This document shows, one piece after another, positions 54,841-63,956 of a stretch of DNA of 64,000 nucleotides; position 1 is the stretch's first letter, and the number at the start of each line of letters is the position of its first letter. Source of the stretch: Williamsia sp. CHRR-6 (GTDB lineage: Bacteria; Actinomycetota; Actinomycetes; Mycobacteriales; Mycobacteriaceae); NCBI RefSeq assembly GCF_018474015.1, contig NZ_JAHCSG010000003.1:186001-250000 (forward strand). The letters are read 5' to 3'. The notes under the pieces are model-generated. The model saw only the letters and a program-made list of their open reading frames with translations. It ran no database searches and was not told the origin of the DNA. The translations under genes and the position numbers were made by a program.

Positions 54841-55517
54841 GATTCCGAATCGCGAGTCACGCCAAGCCGATATCCCAGCCCTCGCTCGGTGTGCAGCAGC
54901 CGCCCACCGTGCGCCTCCAATTTCTTGCGCAGCGCGCTGATGTGCACCTCCACCAGATTCGGGTCGTAGTGCTCGTAACCCCATACCGCGGTGAGGATCT
55001 GGGTCTTGCTCAGCACCCGGTCGCGGCGCTGTGCGAGATGATGCAGCATTCGGAACTCGGTGGCGGTCAACGTGATCGGTTCACCGGCTCGCGTCACCGT
55101 CGCCGACTCGGGGTCGATCGTCAGGTCGTCGATGTGGATCGCGGTGGCCAAGCGACCTCGCCGCCGCAGCACCGCCGCCACCCGAGCCACCAGTTCAGCC
55201 ATCTCGAACGGTTTCACCACGTAGTCGTCGGCACCGTCGTCGAGGCCACGTAGACGATCGGCGACGGCGTCGCGTGCAGTGACCATCACGATCCCCGCAT
55301 CGCAGCGCCGCCGCACGATCTTCAGCAGGTCAAAACCATCCGATCCGGGCAGCATCACGTCCAACAGCACTGCATCGGGCCGGAACTCGTCGATGTCGCG
55401 CTCCAGCCGCGCCCCGTCCTCGCGCGCAAGCACGCGGTGTCCGGCGTCGGTCAACGCGGCTGCGATGGCCACCCGGATGGGGGTGGCGTCCTCCACCACC
55501 AAAACCGACGTGCTCAT
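54837..55517 (-). CDS. OmpR/PhoB-family response regulator
   Basis: 226-residue regulator. The receiver domain has E9-D10, phospho-acceptor Asp53 in LLDVMLPGSDG, the Thr in VTARD and Lys in VVKPFEMAEL. The C-terminal winged helix has LTATEFRMLHHLAQ, LSKTQILTAVWGYEHYDPNLVEVHISALRKK and GLGYRLG. It is the first gene of the kinase pair. A CTGAAGG direct repeat with an 11-base period at 56240-56257, in the divergent region behind the next gene, is a plausible binding site. Confidence 0.96.
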   Translation of the reverse strand: MSTSVLVVEDATPIRVAIAAALTDAGHRVLAREDGARLERDIDEFRPDAVLLDVMLPGSDGFDLLKIVRRRCDAGIVMVTARDAVADRLRGLDDGADDYVVKPFEMAELVARVAAVLRRRGRLATAIHIDDLTIDPESATVTRAGEPITLTATEFRMLHHLAQRRDRVLSKTQILTAVWGYEHYDPNLVEVHISALRKKLEAHGGRLLHTERGLGYRLGVTRDSES

Positions 55518-55539
55518 GACGCGGATTCTGCCAGGGCGA

Positions 55540-56205
55540 TCAGCTCGGTTGGGTGGGAGTCGACGGCGGGGCCTGCCCGGCCGGGGCTGTCGGCTTGGGG
55601 GTCCGCTTGACCACTCGCATCGCCATCACCGTGGTCCCCTCACGCTTACCGAGCACCACGATCCGATCGCCCACCGCGAATTCGCTGCGCTGCTGCGGTT
55701 TACGCGCAGTCCCGAATGCGGTCTGATCGGTGATGTCGACAGTGAGGGTCTCCCCAGAACGGGCCTTGATGGTCCAGGTGTCACCTGTGATCGCGCTGAT
55801 CTGGCCGACCGCACCCCGGGCTGCACGATTCTTTCCGTGTTTGCCGGCCTTGCCATGCTTGCCCTCGGCCATCGGCGGCCCGCCGAAATGCGAGTCCATG
55901 GCAGTGGGGCGCACCCGGTCGTGGTGGTCGTCGGGGGCGGCCGCCCACGCGATGCCACCGCCGATCAGTCCACCCACCAACAGGGCGATGACGCCCACCA
56001 GGACGAGCGGCCGTCGAGACGATCTGTCACCGGCTGACTGAGGTGCGCCGGCGCGGGGATCGGCCGGTGGCGCAGGATCGCCTGCGACCGGTGTCTCGGG
56101 CAACGCTGCGGTGGATCCGCCCTGTTCATCGGGGTAGGCACGCACTGGCTCCTCGATCGGGCGATCGATGCGGCGGGTGTCGTCGGGTTGTTCTGGATGT
56201 GTCAT
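55540..56205 (-). CDS. Membrane-anchored DUF5666-like protein
   Basis: 221 residues: a Pro/Asp/Glu-rich cytoplasmic N-terminus (1-65), one membrane segment LVLVGVIALLVGGLIGGGIA (66-85), a His/Lys/Gly-rich linker (KHGKAGKHGKN), and a small beta domain GQISAITGDTWTIKARSG with ITDQTAFG and VVLGKREG typical of DUF5666, then a Pro-rich tail. It lies 22 bases upstream of the response regulator on the same strand and probably belongs to its operon. It may be a target or modulator of the two-component system. The His-rich linker could bind metal; this is speculation. Confidence 0.72.
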   Translation of the reverse strand: MTHPEQPDDTRRIDRPIEEPVRAYPDEQGGSTAALPETPVAGDPAPPADPRAGAPQSAGDRSSRRPLVLVGVIALLVGGLIGGGIAWAAAPDDHHDRVRPTAMDSHFGGPPMAEGKHGKAGKHGKNRAARGAVGQISAITGDTWTIKARSGETLTVDITDQTAFGTARKPQQRSEFAVGDRIVVLGKREGTTVMAMRVVKRTPKPTAPAGQAPPSTPTQPS

Positions 56206-56239
56206 GACAGCAAAGCTAATCCGCGTCGAGGCGCTGAAC

Positions 56240-56257
56240 CTGAAGGCCTTCTGAAGG
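56240..56257. promoter_or_regulatory. CTGAAGG direct repeat with 11-base period
   Basis: CTGAAGG at 56240-56246 and 56251-56257, separated by CCTT. Seven-base direct repeats with four-base spacing are the usual binding form of OmpR/PhoB-family regulators. The site is 35 bases upstream of the DUF5666-like gene and 52 bases upstream of the DUF1800 gene, in the divergent gap. Confidence 0.55.
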
Positions 56258-56308
56258 TCGGATCGCAGCCCTGGCCCGCCACCTCACGCTCTGTCCACAC
56301 TGGTCGGT

Positions 56309-57613
56309 ATGAACCGTTCTGCCGACTGGATCGCCGCCGCACGTACGCTCACCCGGCTGGGTTTCGGCACCACTGCCGCCGAAGTGGACGCCACCCTCAG
56401 CGCGGGCCTGAACACCGTGGTTGTCCAACGCCTTCGCGCATCAACAGCATCCGATCCCGGGGCACAAGCCACGCCGCCACCCACCTTCACGCCGATGGCA
56501 CCACTGGGCAAGTCACCGGACAGGGCCAGCCGTTCGGCAGCCAAGCGCACGGCTGCCGAGCACACCGTGGAGCTGACACGGTGGTGGCTGCATCGAATGG
56601 TGACTACCCAGAACCCGACCATCGAGAAGCTGACCCTGCTGTGGCACAACCATTTTGCCACTTCTGCTCAGAAGGTTCGAGACCCGCACGCGATGCTGGC
56701 GCAGAACCAGACGTTGCGGGCATTGGGGCGGGGGCAGTTTCGCCCGCTGGCGTATGCGATGCTGACCGACCCGGCGATGTTGAAGTGGCTGGACGGCGGC
56801 AAGAACACGCGACGCGCCCCCAACGAGAACCTCTCTCGCGAGTTCATGGAGCTGTTCGCACTCGGTCACGGTGCCGGGTACACCGAGAGTGATGTTCGCG
56901 ACGGGGCGCGCGCGCTCACCGGGTGGCACATCACGCCCGCCGGAACAGCCCAGGTGCGGGCGCGTCTGCACGACAACGGGATCAAGTCCGTGCTTGGAGT
57001 GCGCGGCGACCTCGACGCGGCCGGGTTCTGTGACGCGGTACTCGACCATCCGGGCTCGGCCGCCCACGTGGCCACCCGGATGTGGCGTCAGATCGCCTCC
57101 GACACCGATCCGTCAGCAGCAACACTGCGCCGACTGACCGACGCCTACGGGTCACGCCGCGACATTTCCGCGCTGGTCAATGCGATCGTCGGCGACCCTG
57201 AATTCATTGCCACATCACGGGTTCGAAGCCCGGTGGAATGGCTGGTCGGCGCTACCCGCGCGCTGTCCCCACAGGTCCAGACCGCTGACCTGACCGCCAT
57301 GGCCTTCACACTGCGTCAGCTTGGGCAGCTGCCGTTCTACCCGCCCAACGTCGGCGGATGGCCCGCCGGACAGGGCTGGCTGTCAACCGCAGCAGCCCAA
57401 ACGCGGCTGCGCGCAGCCACCCGACTGGCGAGTACACCACAGAACACCACCGTCGTCGACGCCGCACCTGGCGATCGGATCGACGCGATCGCCGAGGTCC
57501 TGGGGCTGGCCGGCTTCACTGATCGCACTGCTGCAGTGTTGCGGCCCTTGATCTCACGTCCGCCGTCATTGATTGCAACGGCGCTGGTCAGTCCTGAATA
57601 CCTCACCGCCTGA
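56309..57613 (+). CDS. DUF1800 family protein
   Basis: 434-residue DUF1800 protein: AARTLTRLGFGTTAAEVD at the N-terminus, LTLLWHNHFATSAQKVR, MLKWLDGGKNTRRAPNENLSREFMELFALG-type core (about residues 155-185) and LPFYPPNVGGWPAGQGWLS near the end. No clear signal peptide and no Shine-Dalgarno. DUF1800 and DUF1501 genes are very often adjacent, as here (30 bases apart), but the biochemical role is not known to me. The divergent two-component operon may control the pair. Confidence 0.88.
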   Translation: MNRSADWIAAARTLTRLGFGTTAAEVDATLSAGLNTVVVQRLRASTASDPGAQATPPPTFTPMAPLGKSPDRASRSAAKRTAAEHTVELTRWWLHRMVTTQNPTIEKLTLLWHNHFATSAQKVRDPHAMLAQNQTLRALGRGQFRPLAYAMLTDPAMLKWLDGGKNTRRAPNENLSREFMELFALGHGAGYTESDVRDGARALTGWHITPAGTAQVRARLHDNGIKSVLGVRGDLDAAGFCDAVLDHPGSAAHVATRMWRQIASDTDPSAATLRRLTDAYGSRRDISALVNAIVGDPEFIATSRVRSPVEWLVGATRALSPQVQTADLTAMAFTLRQLGQLPFYPPNVGGWPAGQGWLSTAAAQTRLRAATRLASTPQNTTVVDAAPGDRIDAIAEVLGLAGFTDRTAAVLRPLISRPPSLIATALVSPEYLTA

Positions 57614-57643
57614 ACACCATTGCGTCCCGAAAGGCCAGACATC

Positions 57644-58891
57644 ATGCGAGACATCGATCGTCGCACGTTCCTCACCGGCTCCGCCGCGGTCGGCGCGCTG
57701 GGGGTCCTCGGTGGAGTCACCGCTGTCACCGTCGATCAACTGATGGCCCACGGCCGCGAACGCCCCCACATCCAGGGCGAGGGCATCGTGGTGGTGGTGA
57801 CGCTCTACGGCGGCAACGATGGCATCAACACCGTCATCCCGTACGCCAACAGCGCCTACCACGACGCGCGCCCCGAGCTCGCGTACGCCGAATCCGATGT
57901 GCTGCATCTGGATTCCGATCTCGGCCTCAACCCGGCGCTGGGTGGCCTGCACGGTCTGTGGGGCAAAGGTGAGCTGGCCATCGTGCGGGGAGTCGGTTAC
58001 CCGAAGCCTGATCGCAGCCACTTCCGGTCGATGGACATCTGGCAGACCGCGTCACCGGATCAGCCGGTGAACACGGGCTGGATGGGGCGCTGGCTCGACT
58101 CCACCGGCGCCGATCCACTGCGCGCGGTGAGCGTCGGATCGACGCTGCCGACATTGGCGATCGGCGAGAGATCAACTGCAGCAGCACTTCTCCCCGGAGC
58201 GGGTGCACCACCGGCCGCGTCGGTCACCACGCTGGCCGCATTGAGCCGAAGCGACCCCACCGACTCATCCGCAGCGCGTCTGGTGTGCGAATCGTATGCG
58301 GCTCAACAGCGCGCCGCCGCCACATTCGGGCCGGTTGCCGGATCAGGTCGCGCCACAACCGATCCCGACATCTCTCGCCCCACCACGCCGACCAAGGGCG
58401 TCAAAGCAGCGAAAGGCTCGTCGCTGAGTGAGCAACTCGACCTGGTGGCCCGCTGCATCCAGGCCGGCGCTCCGACCAGGATGTACTCGGTGAGCCTCGG
58501 CGGTTTCGACACCCACGCCGACGAACGTGGCACCCAGGAGACGCTGCTGGCCGAGCTCGATCACGCGCTGGCCGGTTTCGTCACCACCATGGCCGACGAT
58601 CCGCACGGACGCGACGTGGTGGTGATGGCGTACTCGGAATTCGGGCGCCGCGTCCACGCCAACGCCTCACAGGGCACCGATCACGGCACCTCAGGCCCAC
58701 TGTTCGTCGCCGGCGCAGGCGTGAAGGGCGGGTTCTACGGCGACGAGCCCAGCCTCACCGACCTGGACAACGGAGACCTGAAGGTGACCACCGACTTTCG
58801 CGACGTGTACGCCGAATTGCTGGGCACGGCGCTGGGTGCTGATCCGACACCGGTGGTCGGGTCGGGTCGGCGGCCGGTCGGATTCCTCTGA
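57644..58891 (+). CDS. DUF1501 family protein with Tat signal
   Basis: 415-residue DUF1501 protein. The N-terminus DIDRRTFLTGSAAVGALG is a twin-arginine export signal. Family blocks: VVVVTLYGGNDGINTVIPY, PDRSHFRSMDIWQT, SLGGFDTHADERGTQ, VVMAYSEFGRRVHANAS and GTDHGTSGPLFVAG. These resemble sulfatase/phosphatase-type metal sites, but activity is not established. It follows the DUF1800 gene by 30 bases and is probably co-transcribed. Confidence 0.9.
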   Translation: MRDIDRRTFLTGSAAVGALGVLGGVTAVTVDQLMAHGRERPHIQGEGIVVVVTLYGGNDGINTVIPYANSAYHDARPELAYAESDVLHLDSDLGLNPALGGLHGLWGKGELAIVRGVGYPKPDRSHFRSMDIWQTASPDQPVNTGWMGRWLDSTGADPLRAVSVGSTLPTLAIGERSTAAALLPGAGAPPAASVTTLAALSRSDPTDSSAARLVCESYAAQQRAAATFGPVAGSGRATTDPDISRPTTPTKGVKAAKGSSLSEQLDLVARCIQAGAPTRMYSVSLGGFDTHADERGTQETLLAELDHALAGFVTTMADDPHGRDVVVMAYSEFGRRVHANASQGTDHGTSGPLFVAGAGVKGGFYGDEPSLTDLDNGDLKVTTDFRDVYAELLGTALGADPTPVVGSGRRPVGFL

Positions 58892-58980
58892 CACGGTCGG
58901 ATTTGCCGGGATTCATCTGTCGGCGAACAGCGGCGTTCTCGCATTGACCGCACCCTGTGTGCAGGGCATACGCTCACCTG

Positions 58981-60879
58981 ATGTCCATGGAATCTGTTGC
59001 GTACAACTCGCTCTACCGCACGATGAGTTCGGCGGGACGCAACAACCGGACGCCCCGCGGCGTCAACCGCACCACTCTGCGTCGCATCCTGGCGTTCGCT
59101 GCGCCGCATCGAAGGCGGATCGCGGTGTTCTTGGTGCTGTCGGTGTTCGTGGCGGTGCTGACGGTGGCAACTCCCATCCTGGCTGGACGGGTGGTCAACG
59201 AGATCACCGGCCGCGGCTCGTCATCGACGGTCATCTGGCTGGCCGTGCTCATCGCGGTGGTGGCGGTGGTCGACGCCGCCGTGGGTCTGGTGGTGCGGTG
59301 GCTGTCGGCCACCATCGGCGAAGGCCTGATCCTGGATCTGCGACGCACCGTGTTCGATCACGTGCAGCAGATGCCCATCGCGTTCTTCACCCGCACCCGC
59401 ACCGGGGCATTGGTCAGTCGGCTCAACAACGATGTGATCGGCGCGCAACGCGCGTTCAGCGACACCCTGTCAGGGGTGGTGTCCAACGTGGTCACCCTGG
59501 CGTTGACCATGACGGTGATGCTGATCATCTCGTGGCAGATCACGCTACTGGCCCTGATCTTGTTGCCCATCTTCGTGATTCCCGCACGACGGATGGGTGC
59601 ACGGATGGCAGACCTGTCGCGTCAAGCCGCGCAGTACAACGCCGAGATGTCCACCCAGATGACCGAACGGTTCTCTGCACCCGGCGCCACGCTGGTGAAG
59701 TTGTTCGGACGGCCCGATGAGGAGTCGCGCGAATTCGCGGCACGGGCACGCAATGTACGGGCCATCGGCGTGGAACGTGCGATGGTGCAGGCGGTTTTCG
59801 TCACCGCGCTGACTCTGGTGTCGGCGTTGGCGCTGGCCCTGGTCTACGGACTGGGCGGATTCCTCGCTGTACGTGGACATCTCGATGCCGGACAGGTGGT
59901 GTCGTTGGCGCTGCTGTTGACTCGGATGTATGCGCCGCTGACGGCGCTGGCCAATGCGCGGGTCGAGATCATGAGCGCCATGGTCAGTTTCGAGCGCGTC
60001 TTCGAGGTGACCGACCTCATCCCCCTCATCGTCGACAAGCCCGATGCGGTGGACCTGCCTACGGGACCGGTGACGATGGCTTTCCGCAACGTGTCGTTCG
60101 GCTATCCGTCGGCCGACAAGGTGTCCCTGGCGTCACTGGAAGAGGTTGCGCAACTTGATAACCGGGGCGGCGTCGAGGTGATCCACGACGTGTCCTTCGA
60201 GGTGCCCACCGGTTCGATGATCGCACTGGTCGGCAGCTCGGGCGCAGGCAAGTCGACGCTGGCGCAACTGGCCACGCGGCTCTACGACGTCGACTCCGGG
60301 GCGGTGACGGTCAACGGACTCGACGTCCGCGACATCACCCAGGCGTCCCTGCATCGGTCGGTTGGTCTGGTCACCCAGGACGGGCACCTGTTCCACGACA
60401 CGGTGCGCTCCAACCTGATGCTCGCCGCTCCACAGGCCACCGACGACGACATCTGGGCTGCGCTTCGCCGCGCCCGCCTCGACGACCTCGTCCGATCGCT
60501 ACCCGATCAGCTCGACACCGTTGTCGGTGAACGCGGCTACCGACTGTCCGGTGGCGAACGCCAACGGTTGACCATCGCCCGGCTGCTGCTGGCGGCACCG
60601 TCGGTGGTGATCCTCGACGAGGCCACCGCCCACCTGGATTCCACCTCGGAAGCCGCTGTGCAGGAAGCGCTTTCAGAGGCGTTGGCGGGTCGAACATCGA
60701 TCGTCATCGCGCACCGACTGTCCACGGTGCGGGCGGCCACCGAGATACTGGTCCTCGAGGACGGGCGGGTCATCGAGCGCGGTACCCACCCCACGCTCTT
60801 GGCGTCGGGTGGACGCTACTCCGAGCTGTACCGAACTCAGTTCGCCGACAAAGAGACCAGCCCCGCACACGCAACGTAG
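58981..60879 (+). CDS. ABC exporter, fused membrane and ATPase domains
   Basis: 632-residue half-transporter. The membrane domain (about 40-330) has six helices, with the coupling segment near MPIAFFTRTRTGALVSRLNND. The ATPase domain has Walker A GSSGAGKST, Q-loop VTQDGHLFHDT, signature LSGGERQRLTIARLLL, Walker B VVILDEATAHLD and switch IAHRLST. A small insertion before Walker A (SLASLEEVAQLDNRGG) is unusual. ATG 58981 is favoured: TTGACC (58944-58949) and CATACG (58967-58972) would start transcription at this codon. Substrate unknown; lipid or drug export are possibilities. Confidence 0.9.
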   Translation: MSMESVAYNSLYRTMSSAGRNNRTPRGVNRTTLRRILAFAAPHRRRIAVFLVLSVFVAVLTVATPILAGRVVNEITGRGSSSTVIWLAVLIAVVAVVDAAVGLVVRWLSATIGEGLILDLRRTVFDHVQQMPIAFFTRTRTGALVSRLNNDVIGAQRAFSDTLSGVVSNVVTLALTMTVMLIISWQITLLALILLPIFVIPARRMGARMADLSRQAAQYNAEMSTQMTERFSAPGATLVKLFGRPDEESREFAARARNVRAIGVERAMVQAVFVTALTLVSALALALVYGLGGFLAVRGHLDAGQVVSLALLLTRMYAPLTALANARVEIMSAMVSFERVFEVTDLIPLIVDKPDAVDLPTGPVTMAFRNVSFGYPSADKVSLASLEEVAQLDNRGGVEVIHDVSFEVPTGSMIALVGSSGAGKSTLAQLATRLYDVDSGAVTVNGLDVRDITQASLHRSVGLVTQDGHLFHDTVRSNLMLAAPQATDDDIWAALRRARLDDLVRSLPDQLDTVVGERGYRLSGGERQRLTIARLLLAAPSVVILDEATAHLDSTSEAAVQEALSEALAGRTSIVIAHRLSTVRAATEILVLEDGRVIERGTHPTLLASGGRYSELYRTQFADKETSPAHAT

Positions 60880-60941
60880 CGGTGCCACTGGCGCGATCGC
60901 TAGGGTTGTGACATTCGTACGGACGAGAAGACGAGGGGTTC

Positions 60942-61694
60942 ATGGACTGGTCTCTGCGCGCGTGCAGCCGACGGGGTCACGCGACTTACGACCCTACCGA
61001 CCATCCAGGACTGCGCGACCGTCTGCACGTGACCACGGCCGCCGGCGAGGCGTGGCGTTGCCTGCGCTGCGGGGTGTTCGCGGTCGGAGAGCCACGCGGG
61101 CGCGGACCCGCCGACGAGGCACCCGACATCGCCGGTGGTAACGCTGCGCGTGACCGCGTGGTGTTGCGGCTGCTGGCGGTCGAGCGAGGATTGCGTGGCG
61201 TGGTTCTGCTTCTCGCTGCGTTCGCGGTCATCCAGTTCCGAAACAAGCGCGAGTCGGCACGCCACGTCGTCGACAAAGAACTTCCGCTGCTGCGGCCGCT
61301 AGCCGATCAACTCGGTTGGAACATCGACGATTCCAAGATCGTCCGGCTCATCGAGTCGAGTTTCACTCTCAGCTCCACCACACTGGTCTGGATCGGCGTC
61401 GGCATCATCGTTTATGCCGCGCTGCAGCTGATCGAAGCCACCGGGCTGTGGCTGATGAAGCGGTGGGGCGAGTACTTCGCCGTCGTCGCCACCAGCATCT
61501 TCCTCCCCCTCGAAATCTACGAACTGACCGAAAAGGTGACGGTGCTGCGCATCCTGCTGCTGGCGGTGAACATCGCGGCCGTGGCCTGGTTGGTCTGGAG
61601 CAAAAGGCTTTTCGGCGCCAACGGGGGTTCGAAGGCATACCAGGGAGAGCATCATGCCAACAGCCTGCTCACCGTTGAACGCGCCGCAGCCTGA
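60942..61694 (+). CDS. DUF2127-type integral membrane protein with N-terminal zinc-ribbon-like part
   Basis: 250 residues. The first 60 contain Cys and His pairs (ACSRRGHATY, then WRCLRCG), suggesting a small metal-binding knuckle. The rest has four hydrophobic segments, and the DUF2127 pattern VVLLLAAFAVIQF, STTLVWIGVGIIVYAALQLIEATGLW and MKRWGEYFAVVATSIFLPLEIYEL is recognisable in parts of at most 20 residues each. GAGGGG stands before the ATG. It ends 17 bases before repeat array D. Function unknown. Confidence 0.75.
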   Translation: MDWSLRACSRRGHATYDPTDHPGLRDRLHVTTAAGEAWRCLRCGVFAVGEPRGRGPADEAPDIAGGNAARDRVVLRLLAVERGLRGVVLLLAAFAVIQFRNKRESARHVVDKELPLLRPLADQLGWNIDDSKIVRLIESSFTLSSTTLVWIGVGIIVYAALQLIEATGLWLMKRWGEYFAVVATSIFLPLEIYELTEKVTVLRILLLAVNIAAVAWLVWSKRLFGANGGSKAYQGEHHANSLLTVERAAA

Positions 61695-61710
61695 ACCGTC
61701 GATTCGCGCA

Positions 61711-61773
61711 ACTTCCGCCCAGTCGACGGGGACTACCGCCCAACCGACGAGGATTACCGCCCACTCGACGGGT
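61711..61773. repeat. Tandem array D: three 21-bp units between convergent genes
   Basis: Units start at 61711, 61732 and 61753, each 21 bases, with core TACCGCCCAGTCGACGGG. A more degenerate copy may precede them near 61698. Unit length equals that of array A at 1631-1714, and TTCCGCCCAGTCGAC is identical to the reverse complement of that array. The array lies between the DUF2127 stop and the stop of the metallophosphoesterase gene. Confidence 0.85.
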
Positions 61774-61787
61774 CGGGTGCGGGCGGG

Positions 61788-63527
61788 TCAGCGCGGTGAG
61801 GTGAGCAGCAGCTCCACGTTGTGGTCGAGCGGACCACCGAGTCGGCTGGGTTCACGGCCGATGTCGTTGTAGGAGAACTCCCGGTACATCGACGCCAGCC
61901 CAGTGACCGAATGATCGCTGTAATCAACCGAATACGGGGCCGCCGACTCGATCAGCGTGGCGAAGAGCGACAGCGTCCCGTCCTTGTTGTCACACACCTC
62001 CACGATGCGAGCGTTCTGAGGGAAGTCGATGTGGGACGCGGTGTTGATCTCCCAGAAGCTCTGCGCTGCAGTCCTTCCCCGGTGTGGGGTAATCTTGTTC
62101 TGATGGGTGTGCCCGTTCACCCAGGCCACCACGTTGGGGAACCGCTTGAAGAACTCGACCAGATACTTGCCGGTGAACCGCGCTTCCAGCGGATGCTCAG
62201 GGTCGGGGATGGGCAGTTCCATGGTGGTCGAGGTGTGGTGGCTGAACATGACGAACAGCGTGTCGTCGGCGGCGTGGGTCACCTTGCGGCCAGTGGCATC
62301 GTAGTAGGTGCGCGACCCCCGGGTGAGCAGCCGCTCGATCCACCGCAGTTGCACGTCCCCTATCGAACCGTCCACGAAGCCTGCATGATTGGTGGTGTCC
62401 ATCGAGATACCCACCACGCCAGGCGCAATGGGGAACGAGTAGTACGTGATGCCCGATGTCGGTGCGTCTGAGGCGAACCCGTGGCCCACTGGGCCGGGCC
62501 CGGTGTAGCGCGGCTTGAGATGTTCGGCCATGTACTGCCGCGTGGTGAATGGGCGCCGACGGGCATCCGGTGTCACCGCGCGCACCGGTCCCTTGGTCAT
62601 CAGCTCGCCGAACAGGCGGGGCACCGCGGCGGGGTCGGTGCGAAACGCCGCCGAGATCCGATCGATCTGCGCTTGACCGCTGGGCACGTCGATCTTGGTG
62701 CCACCCACGTAGAACTCGTCGATGAACCCGATGCCACTGGGTGCGGTGCCCTGCACGCTGTCGTCGTGGTTGCCGAACACGCTGTACCAGCGCATCTTCA
62801 GGCCCGGACTGGTGATGGGTGTGATGGTCGAGGCCAGCAGTCCGGGGATCTGCGGGAAGCCACGGCGCTTGTAGATGTCTGCCATCGGCGACTCGGCCTG
62901 CCAATACAGGGCCGAACCCCAGACCTGCACGCCCTCATACCGATTCGGGTCGCCGGTCGAGGGCCGTAGGGTTCCCCCCGACAGCAGCGTCAACATCCAG
63001 TCCAACTCGGCGAACTCGTGGTTGTCGGTATTGTCGCCGGTGGACACCAGACAGTCGAATGCTCGTCCCGAGAACGGTCCTCCCGGCAGCGAATTGATAC
63101 GTTGCACCAGGGTGATCGCACCGTGGGTGGTCATCTTCTCGTGCGGGCGAAACGCCGACCCGTTGTCCAGGTGGATGAACTCGGCGCGTACCGGGCTCTC
63201 GGCGTCGACGATGTGGATGTCGGTGGTTTGCACGATGGAGGCCACGCCCACCCGACGATCGTCGCGACCGGGTTTGGCCGGGGCCAGCTCGGTGCGCACC
63301 ACCAGCGGCCAGGCGGGTCCGGCCACGATGCGCCGATACCGCTGGGGGCCAGTGGCCTTGGGTACGCCGACCGCTTCCAGCGTGGTGCCCGCCGTCGACA
63401 CGGCACGCGACTCGACGGCGGGGTCAGCGAAGGCGGTGGGAGACCATCGGGGCAGCGCACCGGCGGTAGCGGCGACTCCCAGCACTCCCGAGGCTTTGAT
63501 GACGCTGCGGCGAGACAGATTGACCAT
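61788..63527 (-). CDS. Tat-exported metallophosphoesterase
   Basis: 579-residue calcineurin-like phosphoesterase. The N-terminus SRRSVIKASGVLGVAATAGA is a Tat signal. The metal-site motifs are in order: TTDIHIVD, STGDNTDN, FGNHDDS, SHHTST and NGHTHQN. Long inserts between them match a family of secreted actinobacterial phosphoesterases (I recall this as TIGR03767). There is no Shine-Dalgarno before ATG 63527; CACAAT (63540-63535) would give a leaderless mRNA. A 17-base palindrome overlaps that hexamer. Substrate unknown. Confidence 0.88.
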   Translation of the reverse strand: MVNLSRRSVIKASGVLGVAATAGALPRWSPTAFADPAVESRAVSTAGTTLEAVGVPKATGPQRYRRIVAGPAWPLVVRTELAPAKPGRDDRRVGVASIVQTTDIHIVDAESPVRAEFIHLDNGSAFRPHEKMTTHGAITLVQRINSLPGGPFSGRAFDCLVSTGDNTDNHEFAELDWMLTLLSGGTLRPSTGDPNRYEGVQVWGSALYWQAESPMADIYKRRGFPQIPGLLASTITPITSPGLKMRWYSVFGNHDDSVQGTAPSGIGFIDEFYVGGTKIDVPSGQAQIDRISAAFRTDPAAVPRLFGELMTKGPVRAVTPDARRRPFTTRQYMAEHLKPRYTGPGPVGHGFASDAPTSGITYYSFPIAPGVVGISMDTTNHAGFVDGSIGDVQLRWIERLLTRGSRTYYDATGRKVTHAADDTLFVMFSHHTSTTMELPIPDPEHPLEARFTGKYLVEFFKRFPNVVAWVNGHTHQNKITPHRGRTAAQSFWEINTASHIDFPQNARIVEVCDNKDGTLSLFATLIESAAPYSVDYSDHSVTGLASMYREFSYNDIGREPSRLGGPLDHNVELLLTSPR

Positions 63528-63536
63528 GCGCCAGAT

Positions 63537-63553
63537 TGTGCATCAGATGCACA
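63537..63553. promoter_or_regulatory. Perfect palindrome TGTGCATC-A-GATGCACA
   Basis: 8-1-8 perfect inverted repeat ending 10 bases before the metallophosphoesterase start and covering its likely -10. It has the size and place of a repressor operator. A second stem-loop, GGTGTC (63560-63565) / GACACC (63573-63578), lies just beyond, directly after the stop of the upstream gene, and may end that transcript. Confidence 0.6.
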
Positions 63554-63581
63554 CATTGCGGTGTCTGAATCGGACACCCCG

Positions 63582-63956
63582 CTATTGGTCGGTGGGCTCC
63601 TCAGGCGTGTTGGCGGCGCGCACCAGTTCGACGGCCTGCACCAAGCCGAGACCCTTGTCGGCGCGACGCAGCGTACGGATCTGCGCGGTCTCCCCGTGGA
63701 TGGGTTCGATCAGTTCACGCACCTCGTCCAACGTCCAATCGCGGGGCTTGGGGGTGGGCCGGAACTGGGCGATAAGCACGCCGATGTTGGCGAGGATGAC
63801 CACCACGCCGACGGCGATCCAGAACCAGCGCCGATCGTCCCACCACCCGATCATCAGGTAGCCCACGCAGCCCAACATCACCAACGATCCCAGCAGGATC
63901 ATGATCTTCGAGAGTCCGCGGGCCGCGCCGGTTGCTGCGGAAAGGCCGTCATCCAT
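63582..63956 (-). CDS. Small membrane protein of unknown function
   Basis: 124 residues with two membrane segments, IMILLGSLVMLGCVGYLMIG (about 18-37) and FWIAVGVVVILANIGVLIAQ (about 45-64). A soluble tail of about 55 residues follows, with a charged helix WTLDEVRELIEPIHGETAQI. I do not recognise the family. It lies 54 bases upstream of the metallophosphoesterase on the same strand, separated by a possible terminator and an operator-like palindrome, so the two may be expressed separately. Confidence 0.65.
   Translation of the reverse strand: MDDGLSAATGAARGLSKIMILLGSLVMLGCVGYLMIGWWDDRRWFWIAVGVVVILANIGVLIAQFRPTPKPRDWTLDEVRELIEPIHGETAQIRTLRRADKGLGLVQAVELVRAANTPEEPTDQ

Noticed and set aside
60663-60676. 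GGAAGCGCTTTC, similar to the LacI operators
   Set aside because: It is imperfect and lies inside the ABC exporter gene in a conserved coding stretch, so it is probably chance.
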